In this document: one piece after another, positions 33,022 to 41,617 of the stretch | Numbering within the stretch: the first letter of the stretch is position 1 | Layout of the letters: the number at the start of each line of letters is the position of its first letter | From: Candidatus Rifleibacteriota bacterium | GTDB lineage: Bacteria > Muiribacteriota > Ozemobacteria > Ozemobacterales > Ozemobacteraceae | Reading direction: 5' to 3' | Assembly: GCA_024710355.1 (NCBI GenBank) | Contig: JANJUX010000011.1 | Span: 62,001 to 126,000, forward strand | DNA: 64,000 nt | Position numbers and translations under genes: made by a program | Notes under the pieces: model-generated | The model's input: only the letters and a program-made list of their open reading frames with translations | What the model was told of the DNA's origin: nothing | The model's database searches: none

Positions 33022-34599
33022 ATGAAAAGAAACGCTTTTCTTTATTTGACTACCTTCATGTGCGGGGCGTCGATAATGGGCGTCGAGATCGCTTCTAGCC
33101 GCTTTATGGCACCGTATTTCGGCTCGTCGATGATCACCTGGACAATCATCATCGGCGTTATTCTTGTTGCCATCAGTCTTGGCAATTTCATTGGCGGCCG
33201 TATGGCCGATCATCAGAACCCTGAGAGTCGCCTATATCAGCTGATTCTCTGGGCCGCGATCTGGGTAGCCATGATTCCGGTTGTCGGCAAGCATATTATC
33301 GTGGCCATTTCGGGGTCTGCTATCGTTCTTTTTCCGGAAAATCCGATCCTGGTCGGCAGCTTTCTCGTCTGTGCCGTGCTTTTTGCAGTGCCGTGCCTGA
33401 TTCTTGGCGCCGCTTCGCCTTGTGTAATCAAGGTGGCAACCCGCAATCTCGATAACAATGGCCAGATTGCCGGCGAAATCTATGCTCTTTCGACGTTGGG
33501 CAGCATTTTTGGCACCTTTCTGCCGACCTTTTTGACGATTCCGACCCTTGGCACCAATCGTACATTCTTTCTCTTCGCCGGCATCCTGGCCCTGCTGGCC
33601 GTATTGAATGCACTGCGCAGCCGGCTTGGTGGCGCGAAACCCGGGGTTGCCCTTCTTCTGATTGTAGTTCTGGCGGTTACTCCTTCTTCTCCGTCTTTCG
33701 CCTTCTGGGAAAAACCCCTGTGCGAAGCCGAGTCGATCTATAACTACCTGCTGATCAATCAGAAAGACAACGTAACCACCCTGTCAACGCATGTTTTTCT
33801 CGGAGTGCAGTCGATGTACGCCCCTGATATGGGCCTTACCGATCTTTGCTATGATCTGGCACTGCTGTCACATTACTTTCTCAAACCGGCCGAAAAGCCA
33901 GAGAAGGTGCCGGTTCTGGTGCTTGGCTTCGCTACCGGCACTTTTGCCAAACTCTGCCGCAAATACTTTCCTGACAGCGAGATCGATGGCGTCGAGATTG
34001 ATCCCGGCATCGTCGAGGCCGGTCGCAAACACTTTGCGCTGACCGACGATGACGCCAGAGTTTTCGTCGATGACGGCCGGGCTTTTCTGACGAAGACCGA
34101 CAAAAAATACCGCATTATCTTTCTCGATGCCTTTCAGGACGTAACCTACCCGTTTCACATGGCTACCCGCGAATTTTTTCAGCAGTTGACGCGCAATCTC
34201 GCCGATGACGGGGTTCTCGTCATCAACGTCAATATGCGTTCGCAGATTAAACCCGATCTCGTGAGTTATCTGACCGGCACTCTGCAGGGAGTTTTTCCGA
34301 AGGTGATGCTCTGCACGCACCCCGATTACTACAATCGCGTCTTTTTCGTTTCACGCGACGGGCAGATTTTTGACAATTTCAAGGCCAATTTCGACGCTCT
34401 GCCGATCGATCACCCGCTGTTCAAGCTAACTCAGCGAGCTTTTCCCGGTCTCAGGGACGCCGAAAAGTCTGACCTGGTTCTCAGCGACGACCTCGCACCG
34501 GTTGAACTGATCGGCTTCAAGGTTCTTAATGAACAGCTGCGCACCGCTTTCCGCGAAGTTCTCGTCAGAACCATCCTGCAGCTCAAAGACGCCATTTAG
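33022..34599 (+). CDS. Membrane-fused spermidine synthase-like protein
   Basis: Start at MKRNAF (AAAGG 11 bp upstream) is preferred to ATG at 33013. The N-terminal ~230 residues have six or seven helices and resemble the half-MFS domain found in fused MFS/spermidine synthase proteins (GASIMGVEIASSRFMAPYFG, SLGNFIGGRMAD). The C-terminal half is a class I methyltransferase fold of the spermidine synthase type: VLVLGFATGTFAKL, GVEIDPGIVEAG, VFVDDGRAFL and IIFLDAFQD. It may be an aminopropyltransferase, but many such fusions lack proof of activity. Confidence 0.85.
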   Translation: MKRNAFLYLTTFMCGASIMGVEIASSRFMAPYFGSSMITWTIIIGVILVAISLGNFIGGRMADHQNPESRLYQLILWAAIWVAMIPVVGKHIIVAISGSAIVLFPENPILVGSFLVCAVLFAVPCLILGAASPCVIKVATRNLDNNGQIAGEIYALSTLGSIFGTFLPTFLTIPTLGTNRTFFLFAGILALLAVLNALRSRLGGAKPGVALLLIVVLAVTPSSPSFAFWEKPLCEAESIYNYLLINQKDNVTTLSTHVFLGVQSMYAPDMGLTDLCYDLALLSHYFLKPAEKPEKVPVLVLGFATGTFAKLCRKYFPDSEIDGVEIDPGIVEAGRKHFALTDDDARVFVDDGRAFLTKTDKKYRIIFLDAFQDVTYPFHMATREFFQQLTRNLADDGVLVINVNMRSQIKPDLVSYLTGTLQGVFPKVMLCTHPDYYNRVFFVSRDGQIFDNFKANFDALPIDHPLFKLTQRAFPGLRDAEKSDLVLSDDLAPVELIGFKVLNEQLRTAFREVLVRTILQLKDAI

Positions 34600-34612
34600 T
34601 AAACCGGTTGGA

Positions 34613-35497
34613 TTAATTGTGAAGGCTGGCGAAGTTGGCGATGCTTTTGAGGTCTCTGGTGAGAGGCCATTCATCGGATAATTGAGCGAGAATCTCGTTT
34701 TGGATTTCGGGGCTAAGACCCGCAAAATTGCGCGTCAGCTCTGAAGCTGTCGCTGCAAGGCGCTCCTGCCAGCGCAGAAAATCAGCTTCGTCTGCGGCTG
34801 TATTGAGTTTTTCGAGCCCGGCGCCGTAGGCTGCGGCCATGTTTTGCAGGTATTTTCCCTGCGGCTGATTATGTTCGCCGTTGCGGGTGATAATAATATC
34901 GATTTTATTTGATTTGTTGGATTTCATGGTGGTGCGATCGACCATGATTTCGAACCTCCAATGGCTTTCGCAGTCGAAAATAAACACACGTGGCGGCCAG
35001 GCATAATCATGGGTCTGGTTGATGTGAACATGAAAGTCATTGGCAGAGAGATTTTCAAAACCCTCTTTGAAAAAACCGCCAGCAACACAGATCTCGTCAT
35101 ACCAGCAGGTGTAGCTTGGTTCAAATTCAACGAAAACAATCCCATCTTCTATCTGCTTCATAGTATGATCGCGCAGAAAGGTAAAGATGGTTGGATCGGG
35201 CAGGTAAATAACGCTTTCGTAGTAATAGACGCCTTCTTTCAGCTCAATAGAACGGTAATTTGAGTTGTATCCCGGTGCCGACACCTCAATCGAGGCTTCA
35301 TTTTTATGGATCGAGATGCTGGCGGTGGCATTTTGAATCTCGGCTATCGGACTCATGCCGATAACCTGCAGTCTGAATCTGTATTCGCCACTGATGATCT
35401 GCAGAAATCTGTCTTCAGAACTCTTGTCTGTGGCCGAACAGATCAGACCGATAAAAAGGAACGCCGCGAGAAAACCGATAAATCTAACTCTGAACAT
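34613..35497 (-). CDS. Exported protein, unknown family shared with gene at 21096
   Basis: ATG at 35497 (MFRVRF) follows a strong GGAGGG; the ORF-track start at 35536 is rejected. Signal peptide of about 21 residues. The beta-rich part contains IEVSAPGYNSNY, a short turn, YAWPPRVFIFD and IMVDRTTM, in the same order and spacing as in the 217-residue protein at 21096. It adds about 90 helical C-terminal residues. Function unknown. It is convergent with the spermidine synthase-like gene. Confidence 0.65.
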   Translation of the reverse strand: MFRVRFIGFLAAFLFIGLICSATDKSSEDRFLQIISGEYRFRLQVIGMSPIAEIQNATASISIHKNEASIEVSAPGYNSNYRSIELKEGVYYYESVIYLPDPTIFTFLRDHTMKQIEDGIVFVEFEPSYTCWYDEICVAGGFFKEGFENLSANDFHVHINQTHDYAWPPRVFIFDCESHWRFEIMVDRTTMKSNKSNKIDIIITRNGEHNQPQGKYLQNMAAAYGAGLEKLNTAADEADFLRWQERLAATASELTRNFAGLSPEIQNEILAQLSDEWPLTRDLKSIANFASLHN

Positions 35498-35632
35498 TTT
35501 TTCCCTCCAGTTTTTTTTGCCCGTGAGCATGCTCACAGGTAAATCAACCGAAAAGCAAAAAAGGGAAAAAATATTTTAAAATTTTTGCCTGGCGCATTAT
35601 TGAGGTAGGCCGCTGAAAAAGGCCGACAGAAG

Positions 35633-36445
35633 CTACTTGACAGCTTCAATCATTAGATAGAGCCCATGAGTTGGCAAAAACATGCGGATCAGGTTCCTTG
35701 GCCACAGTTTTCTGGCAAGCCTGAGCAGCTTGCCCCCATGCCTCTGACCGGTGGCACCTTCAAGCAGGTCTCCGCAACTAAGCCTGACCTCAGTCCTGAC
35801 TTTTGAGAAGCGGTTGAAAACTTTGCAGGCCTGCTCGATCGTATAAGCTTTGGTTCCGGGGCTTTCAAGATACTGTGAATATATTTCAGACAGGGGTGTC
35901 TGCGGGCGACCTCGAAACAGCGCATATCTCAACCACAACATATAGCCGGTTAATGAAAAATAATGATAAATCATTATTTTCGCCCGGCCACCAGGCCGCA
36001 GAACTCGAAAAACCTCGTCTATGGCCTTTTCCGTGTCCGGAGAATGATGCAGAACACCCCAGGAATACACAATATCAAAGCTCTCATCAGCAAAGCTGAG
36101 GTTCTCTGCATCGCCGGCCTGCAGGTTGGAGCTTAAGCCCATGACCGAAAGCCGCCGCGCAGTATGCTCTACAGCACGGTCAGACAAATCTATGCCGCTC
36201 AGAGATCGAGGCCGGCTTTTTCCCCACTCGACATGATCTGCGCCCATTCCAACACCGATCTCAAGAATATCCTTATCTCGACCTGACTCAAAATCGGCAA
36301 AATCCTTTATGTAAGGCTCAAGTTGATAACGCCATCTTGCATGTGAATCGTAGAATTCTATGTCATCCTTGCCGGATGCATATACTTCACCACAGCTTCT
36401 GGCATTCCAGAAATCCTGAACCCGAAATTTCAAATTATCTGACAT
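35633..36445 (-). CDS. SAM-dependent methyltransferase (class I)
   Basis: 270 residues with a Methyltransf_11-type Rossmann core. Motif I is ILEIGVGMGADHVEWG, the acidic loop SGIDLSDRAVEHT, LQAGDAENLSFADESFD, VYSWGVLHHSPD, and EVFRVLRPGGRAKIMIYH. The C-terminal ~100 residues are basic with a hydrophobic end. The substrate cannot be told; such enzymes are common in glycan, lipid or secondary-metabolite loci. No Shine-Dalgarno is visible before the ATG. Codon use and base composition look more AT-rich than the surroundings, as for the next gene. Confidence 0.82.
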   Translation of the reverse strand: MSDNLKFRVQDFWNARSCGEVYASGKDDIEFYDSHARWRYQLEPYIKDFADFESGRDKDILEIGVGMGADHVEWGKSRPRSLSGIDLSDRAVEHTARRLSVMGLSSNLQAGDAENLSFADESFDIVYSWGVLHHSPDTEKAIDEVFRVLRPGGRAKIMIYHYFSLTGYMLWLRYALFRGRPQTPLSEIYSQYLESPGTKAYTIEQACKVFNRFSKVRTEVRLSCGDLLEGATGQRHGGKLLRLARKLWPRNLIRMFLPTHGLYLMIEAVK

Positions 36446-36609
36446 TGTTTATTTTATGGTTCCAGATTGTAGAAAAAATCACTGATAATCGCGAAAAACA
36501 CTATAAGTGGCAAAAGAGCCCAGATTTGCCAGCACTTTAATAGAATCAAGCTAACCAGCAATCTGAGAAAAGTCAACAGTAATGGCCGAACAGATCCATT
36601 AAGCCCCTG

Positions 36610-38490
36610 TTACAGCTTGTTCTGCAAAGACCGTATTTCAGATATTTCCTTTTCTTCAAGCCAGAAAGAAAAGGCTACTGGTAGAAAGTCATAGATTTTG
36701 AAAGTTTCTGACTTGTATTTCCCGCTGTGAATTGCCACTCCAAGCTGGATTAATCGCGAAATTCTACTGTCCTGATTTTTGATCAATCTTATAATTTCGA
36801 TACCTTCGATAAAAAAGTCGCCACGGAATTTTAGTTCTGCGAGCTTCCAGAGTAGTTCATCACGGGCCTGATCCGATTTTATTGCTTCCTGAACCTGCAG
36901 AGCGCTGTGAAATTTTTCGAGCCTGGCAAGATGAACAGAACATTCAGCCAGGATTTGATCTGAATTTTCACGTTTCTGCAATTGTGGCAGATTCTCAACT
37001 ATTTCATTGAGCAAAGCGAGCTTGGCGCGAAGATTCCTGTTTTCCGGGTTAATGTCTATTATTCTGAATATCGCCTGAAATTTCTGGAAAGGGTCATCAA
37101 TAGCTGCAATCTTTTTCTGAGCAAGCGAAAAGTTGTCGAGAAAAGCATGTCTGACAGCAATATCGCTTATGGCAAGGTTTCTGGCATTTTTATCAGAAAT
37201 TACCGAGACAATCTCTTCGGCAATAGCCAGTTGATTAAGCTCCAATGCATTTTTCACCAGATAGGTATAGAATTCAGGACGACGAAAATCCTGAGGAATA
37301 GTTGCAACCAGCTTAACAGACTGTTCCATCAGCTGAGCAACTCTCGAATCCTGCTTGTGAAATGCCAGAATGCCACAGGCGCGAACAATTGAATGAATTC
37401 GCGCTTCCGGCTCAACGATCTTTGCCGAGAGATTCAGGGCCTCATCAACCAGCTCAATAGCAGAAGACTGGTGGATTTTTTCACGGTATTCAGAAGCCAC
37501 GGCAAGTAAGGCCTGCGATTTCAAAGAAATGCTGCCAATGCTTTCTACGGCCTCTCTAGCCTGAGAGAAATAACCATCCGCCGCATACTTCATGGCCATA
37601 CTTACCATAAGTTCCGCTTTGGCATCCGGCCGATCAATTTTTCTGGCGAATTCCTGAAAAAACTTACCAGAGCTGATAAGCCTTTCAACAATCTGATGAA
37701 TGGCAGAGCAGCGGTATTCTTCACTTGCTATTGATTCTGCAATCTCAAGAGCCCAGAAATATTCTTCGCTTTCAGCAAGCTTATACGCTATCCAGGAGGT
37801 AAGAGCTATGCTCTGCTCCTCATCGGCGGCACGTTCAGCCAGCTCAATAGCATTAAAAAACAGCTGTCGGGCACGCTCCGGCATTTTTTTCTGATAATAG
37901 GTGCTGCCTAGATCCGTCAGGAGTCTTACCTGGTCTGAAAGATCGGTTAAAAAAACCGATAATGTCAGAGCCCTTTCAAATTCCCCTATTTCGGCATATT
38001 TTAATGCCACTATATGCAGCAACCTGCTTCTGGAAGAAAGATCAGCAATGTCTTCAGCGGCTTCCGACGCCTTTGACAAAACCCTCAAACAATGGCTTTT
38101 CTGACCATTAGAATGAAACAGCAGGGCTATGTCACTGAGCTTTTCGGCTCTCTGCTCCGGCTGGGACAGATTACGGGCGCAGTCATGAAGAATTTCCAGC
38201 GTTTCTTCATGCGAAGCCTTGAGGCGCAGAGATTCAATTTTTTTCTGAATACCCGAGTATGTCGTTTTCCCTAATCTGAAACGACGTTGGGCTATTTTTA
38301 GTGCAAGAGAGCTTGACGGGAATTTATCCGGGATAGAATCGATCAGGCTGAGAGTTTGTTTATACAAATTCAAAGCTTTTATGAAACTGGTCTTTTCTTC
38401 GGCCTGGGCCTGCTGAAAAAGCGAAAATGCCTGAATAAAGATAAAATTCTCGTTTATTCGCCCTCTTCCTGGCTTGCCTTTTGCTGTCAT
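36610..38490 (-). CDS. Large alpha-helical repeat protein (TPR-like), unknown function
   Basis: 626 residues with no signal peptide or membrane segment. It is made almost wholly of helix pairs of about 34-38 residues with TPR-like consensus, such as LLHIVALKYAEIGEFERAL, RLLTDLGSTYYQKKMPERA and MVSMAMKYAADGYFSQAR. It is probably a cytoplasmic protein-binding solenoid. The DNA is visibly more AT-rich than the flanks. No paralogue or partner is evident; the hicAB module follows on the other strand. Confidence 0.65.
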   Translation of the reverse strand: MTAKGKPGRGRINENFIFIQAFSLFQQAQAEEKTSFIKALNLYKQTLSLIDSIPDKFPSSSLALKIAQRRFRLGKTTYSGIQKKIESLRLKASHEETLEILHDCARNLSQPEQRAEKLSDIALLFHSNGQKSHCLRVLSKASEAAEDIADLSSRSRLLHIVALKYAEIGEFERALTLSVFLTDLSDQVRLLTDLGSTYYQKKMPERARQLFFNAIELAERAADEEQSIALTSWIAYKLAESEEYFWALEIAESIASEEYRCSAIHQIVERLISSGKFFQEFARKIDRPDAKAELMVSMAMKYAADGYFSQAREAVESIGSISLKSQALLAVASEYREKIHQSSAIELVDEALNLSAKIVEPEARIHSIVRACGILAFHKQDSRVAQLMEQSVKLVATIPQDFRRPEFYTYLVKNALELNQLAIAEEIVSVISDKNARNLAISDIAVRHAFLDNFSLAQKKIAAIDDPFQKFQAIFRIIDINPENRNLRAKLALLNEIVENLPQLQKRENSDQILAECSVHLARLEKFHSALQVQEAIKSDQARDELLWKLAELKFRGDFFIEGIEIIRLIKNQDSRISRLIQLGVAIHSGKYKSETFKIYDFLPVAFSFWLEEKEISEIRSLQNKL

Positions 38491-38576
38491 ATCTTTTTCC
38501 CAACTAAATTATAACATTCTGCAGCGAAAAGTATAAGCAAATGGTTTACAGCGGTGGCCCAATAATCTGTCAGAGA

Positions 38577-38600
38577 AAAAAAAGTCCGCACGGGCGACAG
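38577..38600 (+). repeat. 24-bp direct repeat, left copy
   Basis: Seven A followed by GTCCGCACGGGCGACAG; identical to 39476-39499. Here it lacks the complementary arm present at the right copy, so it is half a terminator stem. The two copies bracket hicAB. Confidence 0.85.
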
Positions 38601-38705
38601 CGCCACTTCCCATTTACAATTAAACAAATGACCTATAATCCGCAGCAACCGGAATCCCTCCAACTAGCCCACATAGCTTCCTCCAAGCTAGCTTAAACAG
38701 ATGTG

Positions 38706-38734
38706 TTGACTATTAAACAAAAATGTTTCATAAT
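38706..38734 (+). promoter_or_regulatory. hicAB promoter, probably giving leaderless mRNA
   Basis: -35 TTGACT (38706-38711), 17-bp spacer, -10 CATAAT (38729-38734). The hicA ATG begins 7 bases after the -10 box, where +1 is expected, and there is no Shine-Dalgarno. Confidence 0.7.
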
Positions 38735-38740
38735 TGTATT

Positions 38741-38923
38741 ATGACATCCAAAGAATTCAAAAAATGGCTGACCGGCCAGGGTTGCACATTTAAACCCGGT
38801 AAGGGTGGTCATTTACGGGTGTTCCTCGGTGATCGGTTTTCGGTTTTGCCAATGCATGGTAGTAATCAGGAGCTAGGCAAAGGCTTGGTTGAGTCGATAA
38901 AAAAGCAGCTCGGGCTGAAGTAG
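38741..38923 (+). CDS. hicA: HicA-type mRNA interferase toxin
   Basis: 60 residues from ATG 38741; the ORF-track ATG at 38723 would overlap the promoter. It is a small dsRBD-like HicA fold with the catalytic His in GKGGHLRVFLGDR and the family phrase LPMHGSNQELGKGLVESI. HicA cleaves mRNA and stops growth until neutralised by HicB. It lies 12 bp before the antitoxin gene. The pair is enclosed by direct repeats and sits in AT-rich DNA, consistent with horizontal gain. Confidence 0.88.
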   Translation: MTSKEFKKWLTGQGCTFKPGKGGHLRVFLGDRFSVLPMHGSNQELGKGLVESIKKQLGLK

Positions 38924-38935
38924 TGAGGTGCGCTT

Positions 38936-39361
38936 ATGTTTAAGTATCCGGTTGAACTGATAGACGACAACGGCACTGTTTTGGTAAAGTTTCCAGATAT
39001 CCCAGAGGCAATAACTTTTGGCCAGGATCGTGAAGAAGCACTTCTTCGTGCCTCTGATGCCCTCGAAAGTGCGCTGATGACTTATGTTGAAAAGCGCTGG
39101 CCATTGCCAAAACAGTCGCGGTTGAACGGTAGACCAGGTGTTTCACCATCGCCGCTGTCTTGCTTAAAGTTGGCCTTACACCAGGGGATGATAGAAAAAA
39201 ACTTGAAGAAGTCTGACTTGGCACGTTTGCTTGCCTGCCATATGCCACAAATAGATCGACTTCTCGATCTCAACCACGAATCCAGGCTTGAGCAGCTTGA
39301 ACGAGCACTCGCAGCCATCGGACGATATATGGTTATAGAGGTGCATGATCTCGCTGCGTGA
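38936..39361 (+). CDS. hicB: HicB-type antitoxin with DNA-binding C-terminus
   Basis: The N-terminal partial RNase-H-like HicB domain (FPDIPEAITFGQDREEALLRA, then ALESALMTYVEKRWPLP) binds HicA. The C-terminal half (about 78-141) reads as a helix-turn-helix (KKSDLARLLACHMPQIDRLL) that would bind the operon promoter for autorepression. GAGGTG is the ribosome-binding site. Length is normal for HTH-containing HicB. Confidence 0.9.
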   Translation: MFKYPVELIDDNGTVLVKFPDIPEAITFGQDREEALLRASDALESALMTYVEKRWPLPKQSRLNGRPGVSPSPLSCLKLALHQGMIEKNLKKSDLARLLACHMPQIDRLLDLNHESRLEQLERALAAIGRYMVIEVHDLAA

Positions 39362-39475
39362 AAATGCACATCCACCCATATCTTAGCTTCTTCTTTTTGT
39401 GTGTTTGTGCTAAAACTTAATCAGTTGATCTGACCCGTTGAAATGTAACAGGCAAATAAGCCAATTTTCTGAGAT

Positions 39476-39499
39476 AAAAAAAGTCCGCACGGGCGACAG
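39476..39499 (+). repeat. 24-bp direct repeat, right copy
   Basis: Identical to 38577-38600. This copy forms the distal arm and T-tract (on the minus strand) of the hyd operon terminator. Confidence 0.85.
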
Positions 39500-39520
39500 G
39501 AAAATGGCGCCGGTGCGGGC
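39476..39520 (-). terminator. Terminator of the rex-hydCBA operon
   Basis: Minus strand: GCCCGCACCGGCG, 12-nt loop, CGCCCGTGCGGAC, then seven T. The stem has one internal mismatch. It lies about 75 bp after the hydA stop. Confidence 0.85.
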
Positions 39521-39549
39521 AAAATAGAGAGATTCAAGAATCGGGAACC

Positions 39550-39583
39550 GGGCGGCGGCACCCACAAAACGGGGCCGCCGCCC
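39550..39583 (-). other. GC-rich hairpin just after hydA
   Basis: GGGCGGCGGC and GCCGCCGCCC form a 10-bp GC stem 12 bp after the hydA stop, with no T-tract. It may protect the 3' end of the mRNA or assist the terminator behind it. Confidence 0.7.
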
Positions 39584-39595
39584 CGATAAACATAG

Positions 39596-41614
39596 TTACG
39601 AGGTCTTCTTCTTCAGCTCGGCGTTGAGAACTTCGCGGGCCTTGTCGAAGGTGCATTTGCTGATCAGCTGGTCGCCGATCATCACGTTCGGAGCCTGGCC
39701 GCACTTTTCGAAGCAGAAGGTTGCCTGAATGTCGACCGCATCCTGCAGACCGCGGCTTTCGATATCTTTGGTCAGAGCCTTGAGAATGCTCTGTGAGCCT
39801 TTGAGATAACAGTTGGTGCCGACGCAGACCTTGATCGACAGTTTGTCGGTACCTTCGCCGGTCATCAGCGGCATGCCCTTGTCGGAAATGCGTCTGCGTG
39901 ACTGGTATTTGGTGTGCAGCATGTGATGAGCCTTGTGGCTGCCCGGGTTGTCGAGAACCTTTTCGTAGGTTTCGATAATGTAGGGGTTTTCCTGGGCTTT
40001 ATGCAGCTGCAGCATCTTGTCGGCTTCATACAGGCCCTTGGCGCGGCGCTTGATAGTGCCGGGAGTGAAGTTGACCGGCTGACCGGCGCCGCCGACGCAG
40101 CCACCCGGGCAGGCCATTACTTCGATGATGTCATAGTTGCATTTGCCGGCTTTGACTTCTTCAGCCAGTTTGCGGGCATTCTTCAGGCCGTGGGCGATCG
40201 CCATGCGCACCTGCTTGCCGGCCACTTCAAGAGTGGCTTCGCGAATGCCGGCTTCGCCGCGCACCTGATGGAAATCCACATTGTTGAGCTTTTCGCCGGT
40301 GACTTTTTCGACGGCAAAGCGCAGAACCGCTTCAGTGACGCCGCCGGTCGTGCCGAAGATGACGCCGGCGCCGGTCTTGAAGCCCATCGGCAGGTCGAGA
40401 GATTCGGGGTCGAGTTCCATGAAGTTCAGGCCGCTGGCTTCGATCATGCGGCTGAGTTCCTGGGTGGTGATGACCGCATCGACGTCGGCGAGATTTTCAT
40501 GCGTGAATTCGGGGCGCTTCGCTTCGAACTTCTTGGCAGTGCAGGGCATGATCGAAACGATGAAGAGATTTTCGGGTTTGACGTTGAGCATTTTCGGCAG
40601 AGTCGCGCGGGCGAGCGAGCCGAACATCTGCTGCGGTGATTTGCATGAAGACAGGCGCGGCAGAATTTCGGGGTAATACTGTTCGGCGAATTTAACCCAG
40701 GCCGGGCAGCAGGAAGTGAACTGCGGCAGCTTTTCGCCCTTCGTGAAGCGTTCGAGGAATTCGGTACCTTCTTCCATGACCGTCAGGTCAGCTGAGAAAG
40801 AGGTGTCGAAAACCTTGTCGAAACCCATTTTCTTGAGGGCGGCGGTGATCTTGCCGGTGACGATATCGCCGGAAGTCATGCCGAACTGTTCGCCGAGTGC
40901 AACGCGAACCGCCGGGGCGATCTGCGCGACGACGACCTTTTCGGGGTTGTCGAGAGCGGCAAATACCTTGTCGACGTCCTGTTTGACCGTAATCGCACCA
41001 ACCGGGCAGACGGCGGCGCACTGACCGCAGTTGACGCATTCGACCTTCGCCAGGTCTTTATTGAAAGCCGGAGTCACGACCGTATGTTTGCCGCGGTGGG
41101 CGAAGTCGATGGCGCCGATGCTCTGAATTTCGCGGCAGTATCTGACGCAGTCGCCGCAGAGAACGCACTTGTTGGGGTCGCGCACCAGCGAATCGGAAGA
41201 GAGATCGACCGGGTGATCGAGTTTGGCTTTTTTGAAGCGCACTTCAGTGATGCCGAGCTTGCGGGCCAGTTCTTCGAGTTTGCACTTGCTGCTCTGTGGG
41301 CAGGTCGGGCATTCAACGCGGTGATTGGCAAGCAGCAGCTCAACCGAAATCTTGCGGATCTCACGGATTTCTTCGGTGGCGGTCTTAACTTTCATGCCCG
41401 GTTCAGGCTTGATCGAGCAGGAAGCATTGAGGCCGCGGCCTTCGATATCGACGAGACACAGGCGGCAGGCGCCGTAAATGCTGAGTTCTGAATGATAGCA
41501 GAAAGTCGGAATCTCGATGCCGGACTTTCTGATGAGTTCGAGAAGATTGCGTTCGCCTTCGATAGCGACGTTCTGACCATTGATCTGAACAAAACCCTTA
41601 TCGTTGTTAGACAT
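39596..41614 (-). CDS. hydA: [FeFe]-hydrogenase catalytic subunit HydA (trimeric NAD-linked type)
   Basis: 672 residues. In order: an N-terminal [2Fe-2S] domain (CYHSELSIYGACRLCLVD), a His-ligated [4Fe-4S] site (CPTCPQSSKCKLEELA region), two [4Fe-4S] sites (CVLCGDCVRYC, CVNCGQCAAVCP), and the H-cluster domain with FTSCCPAWV, MPCTAKKFE and EVMACPGGCVGGAGQP. A C-terminal thioredoxin-like [2Fe-2S] domain (CVGTNCYLKGS ... CFEKCGQAPN) ends it. All catalytic Cys, including the proton-relay one, are present. With HydB and HydC it should form the group A3-type enzyme that couples ferredoxin and NADH to H2. It is the last gene of the operon. Confidence 0.95.
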   Translation of the reverse strand: MSNNDKGFVQINGQNVAIEGERNLLELIRKSGIEIPTFCYHSELSIYGACRLCLVDIEGRGLNASCSIKPEPGMKVKTATEEIREIRKISVELLLANHRVECPTCPQSSKCKLEELARKLGITEVRFKKAKLDHPVDLSSDSLVRDPNKCVLCGDCVRYCREIQSIGAIDFAHRGKHTVVTPAFNKDLAKVECVNCGQCAAVCPVGAITVKQDVDKVFAALDNPEKVVVAQIAPAVRVALGEQFGMTSGDIVTGKITAALKKMGFDKVFDTSFSADLTVMEEGTEFLERFTKGEKLPQFTSCCPAWVKFAEQYYPEILPRLSSCKSPQQMFGSLARATLPKMLNVKPENLFIVSIMPCTAKKFEAKRPEFTHENLADVDAVITTQELSRMIEASGLNFMELDPESLDLPMGFKTGAGVIFGTTGGVTEAVLRFAVEKVTGEKLNNVDFHQVRGEAGIREATLEVAGKQVRMAIAHGLKNARKLAEEVKAGKCNYDIIEVMACPGGCVGGAGQPVNFTPGTIKRRAKGLYEADKMLQLHKAQENPYIIETYEKVLDNPGSHKAHHMLHTKYQSRRRISDKGMPLMTGEGTDKLSIKVCVGTNCYLKGSQSILKALTKDIESRGLQDAVDIQATFCFEKCGQAPNVMIGDQLISKCTFDKAREVLNAELKKKTS

Positions 41615-41617
41615 AGC

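Noticed and set aside
39914-40639. 241-residue plus-strand ORF inside hydA
   Set aside because: Antisense shadow of the hydrogenase coding sequence.
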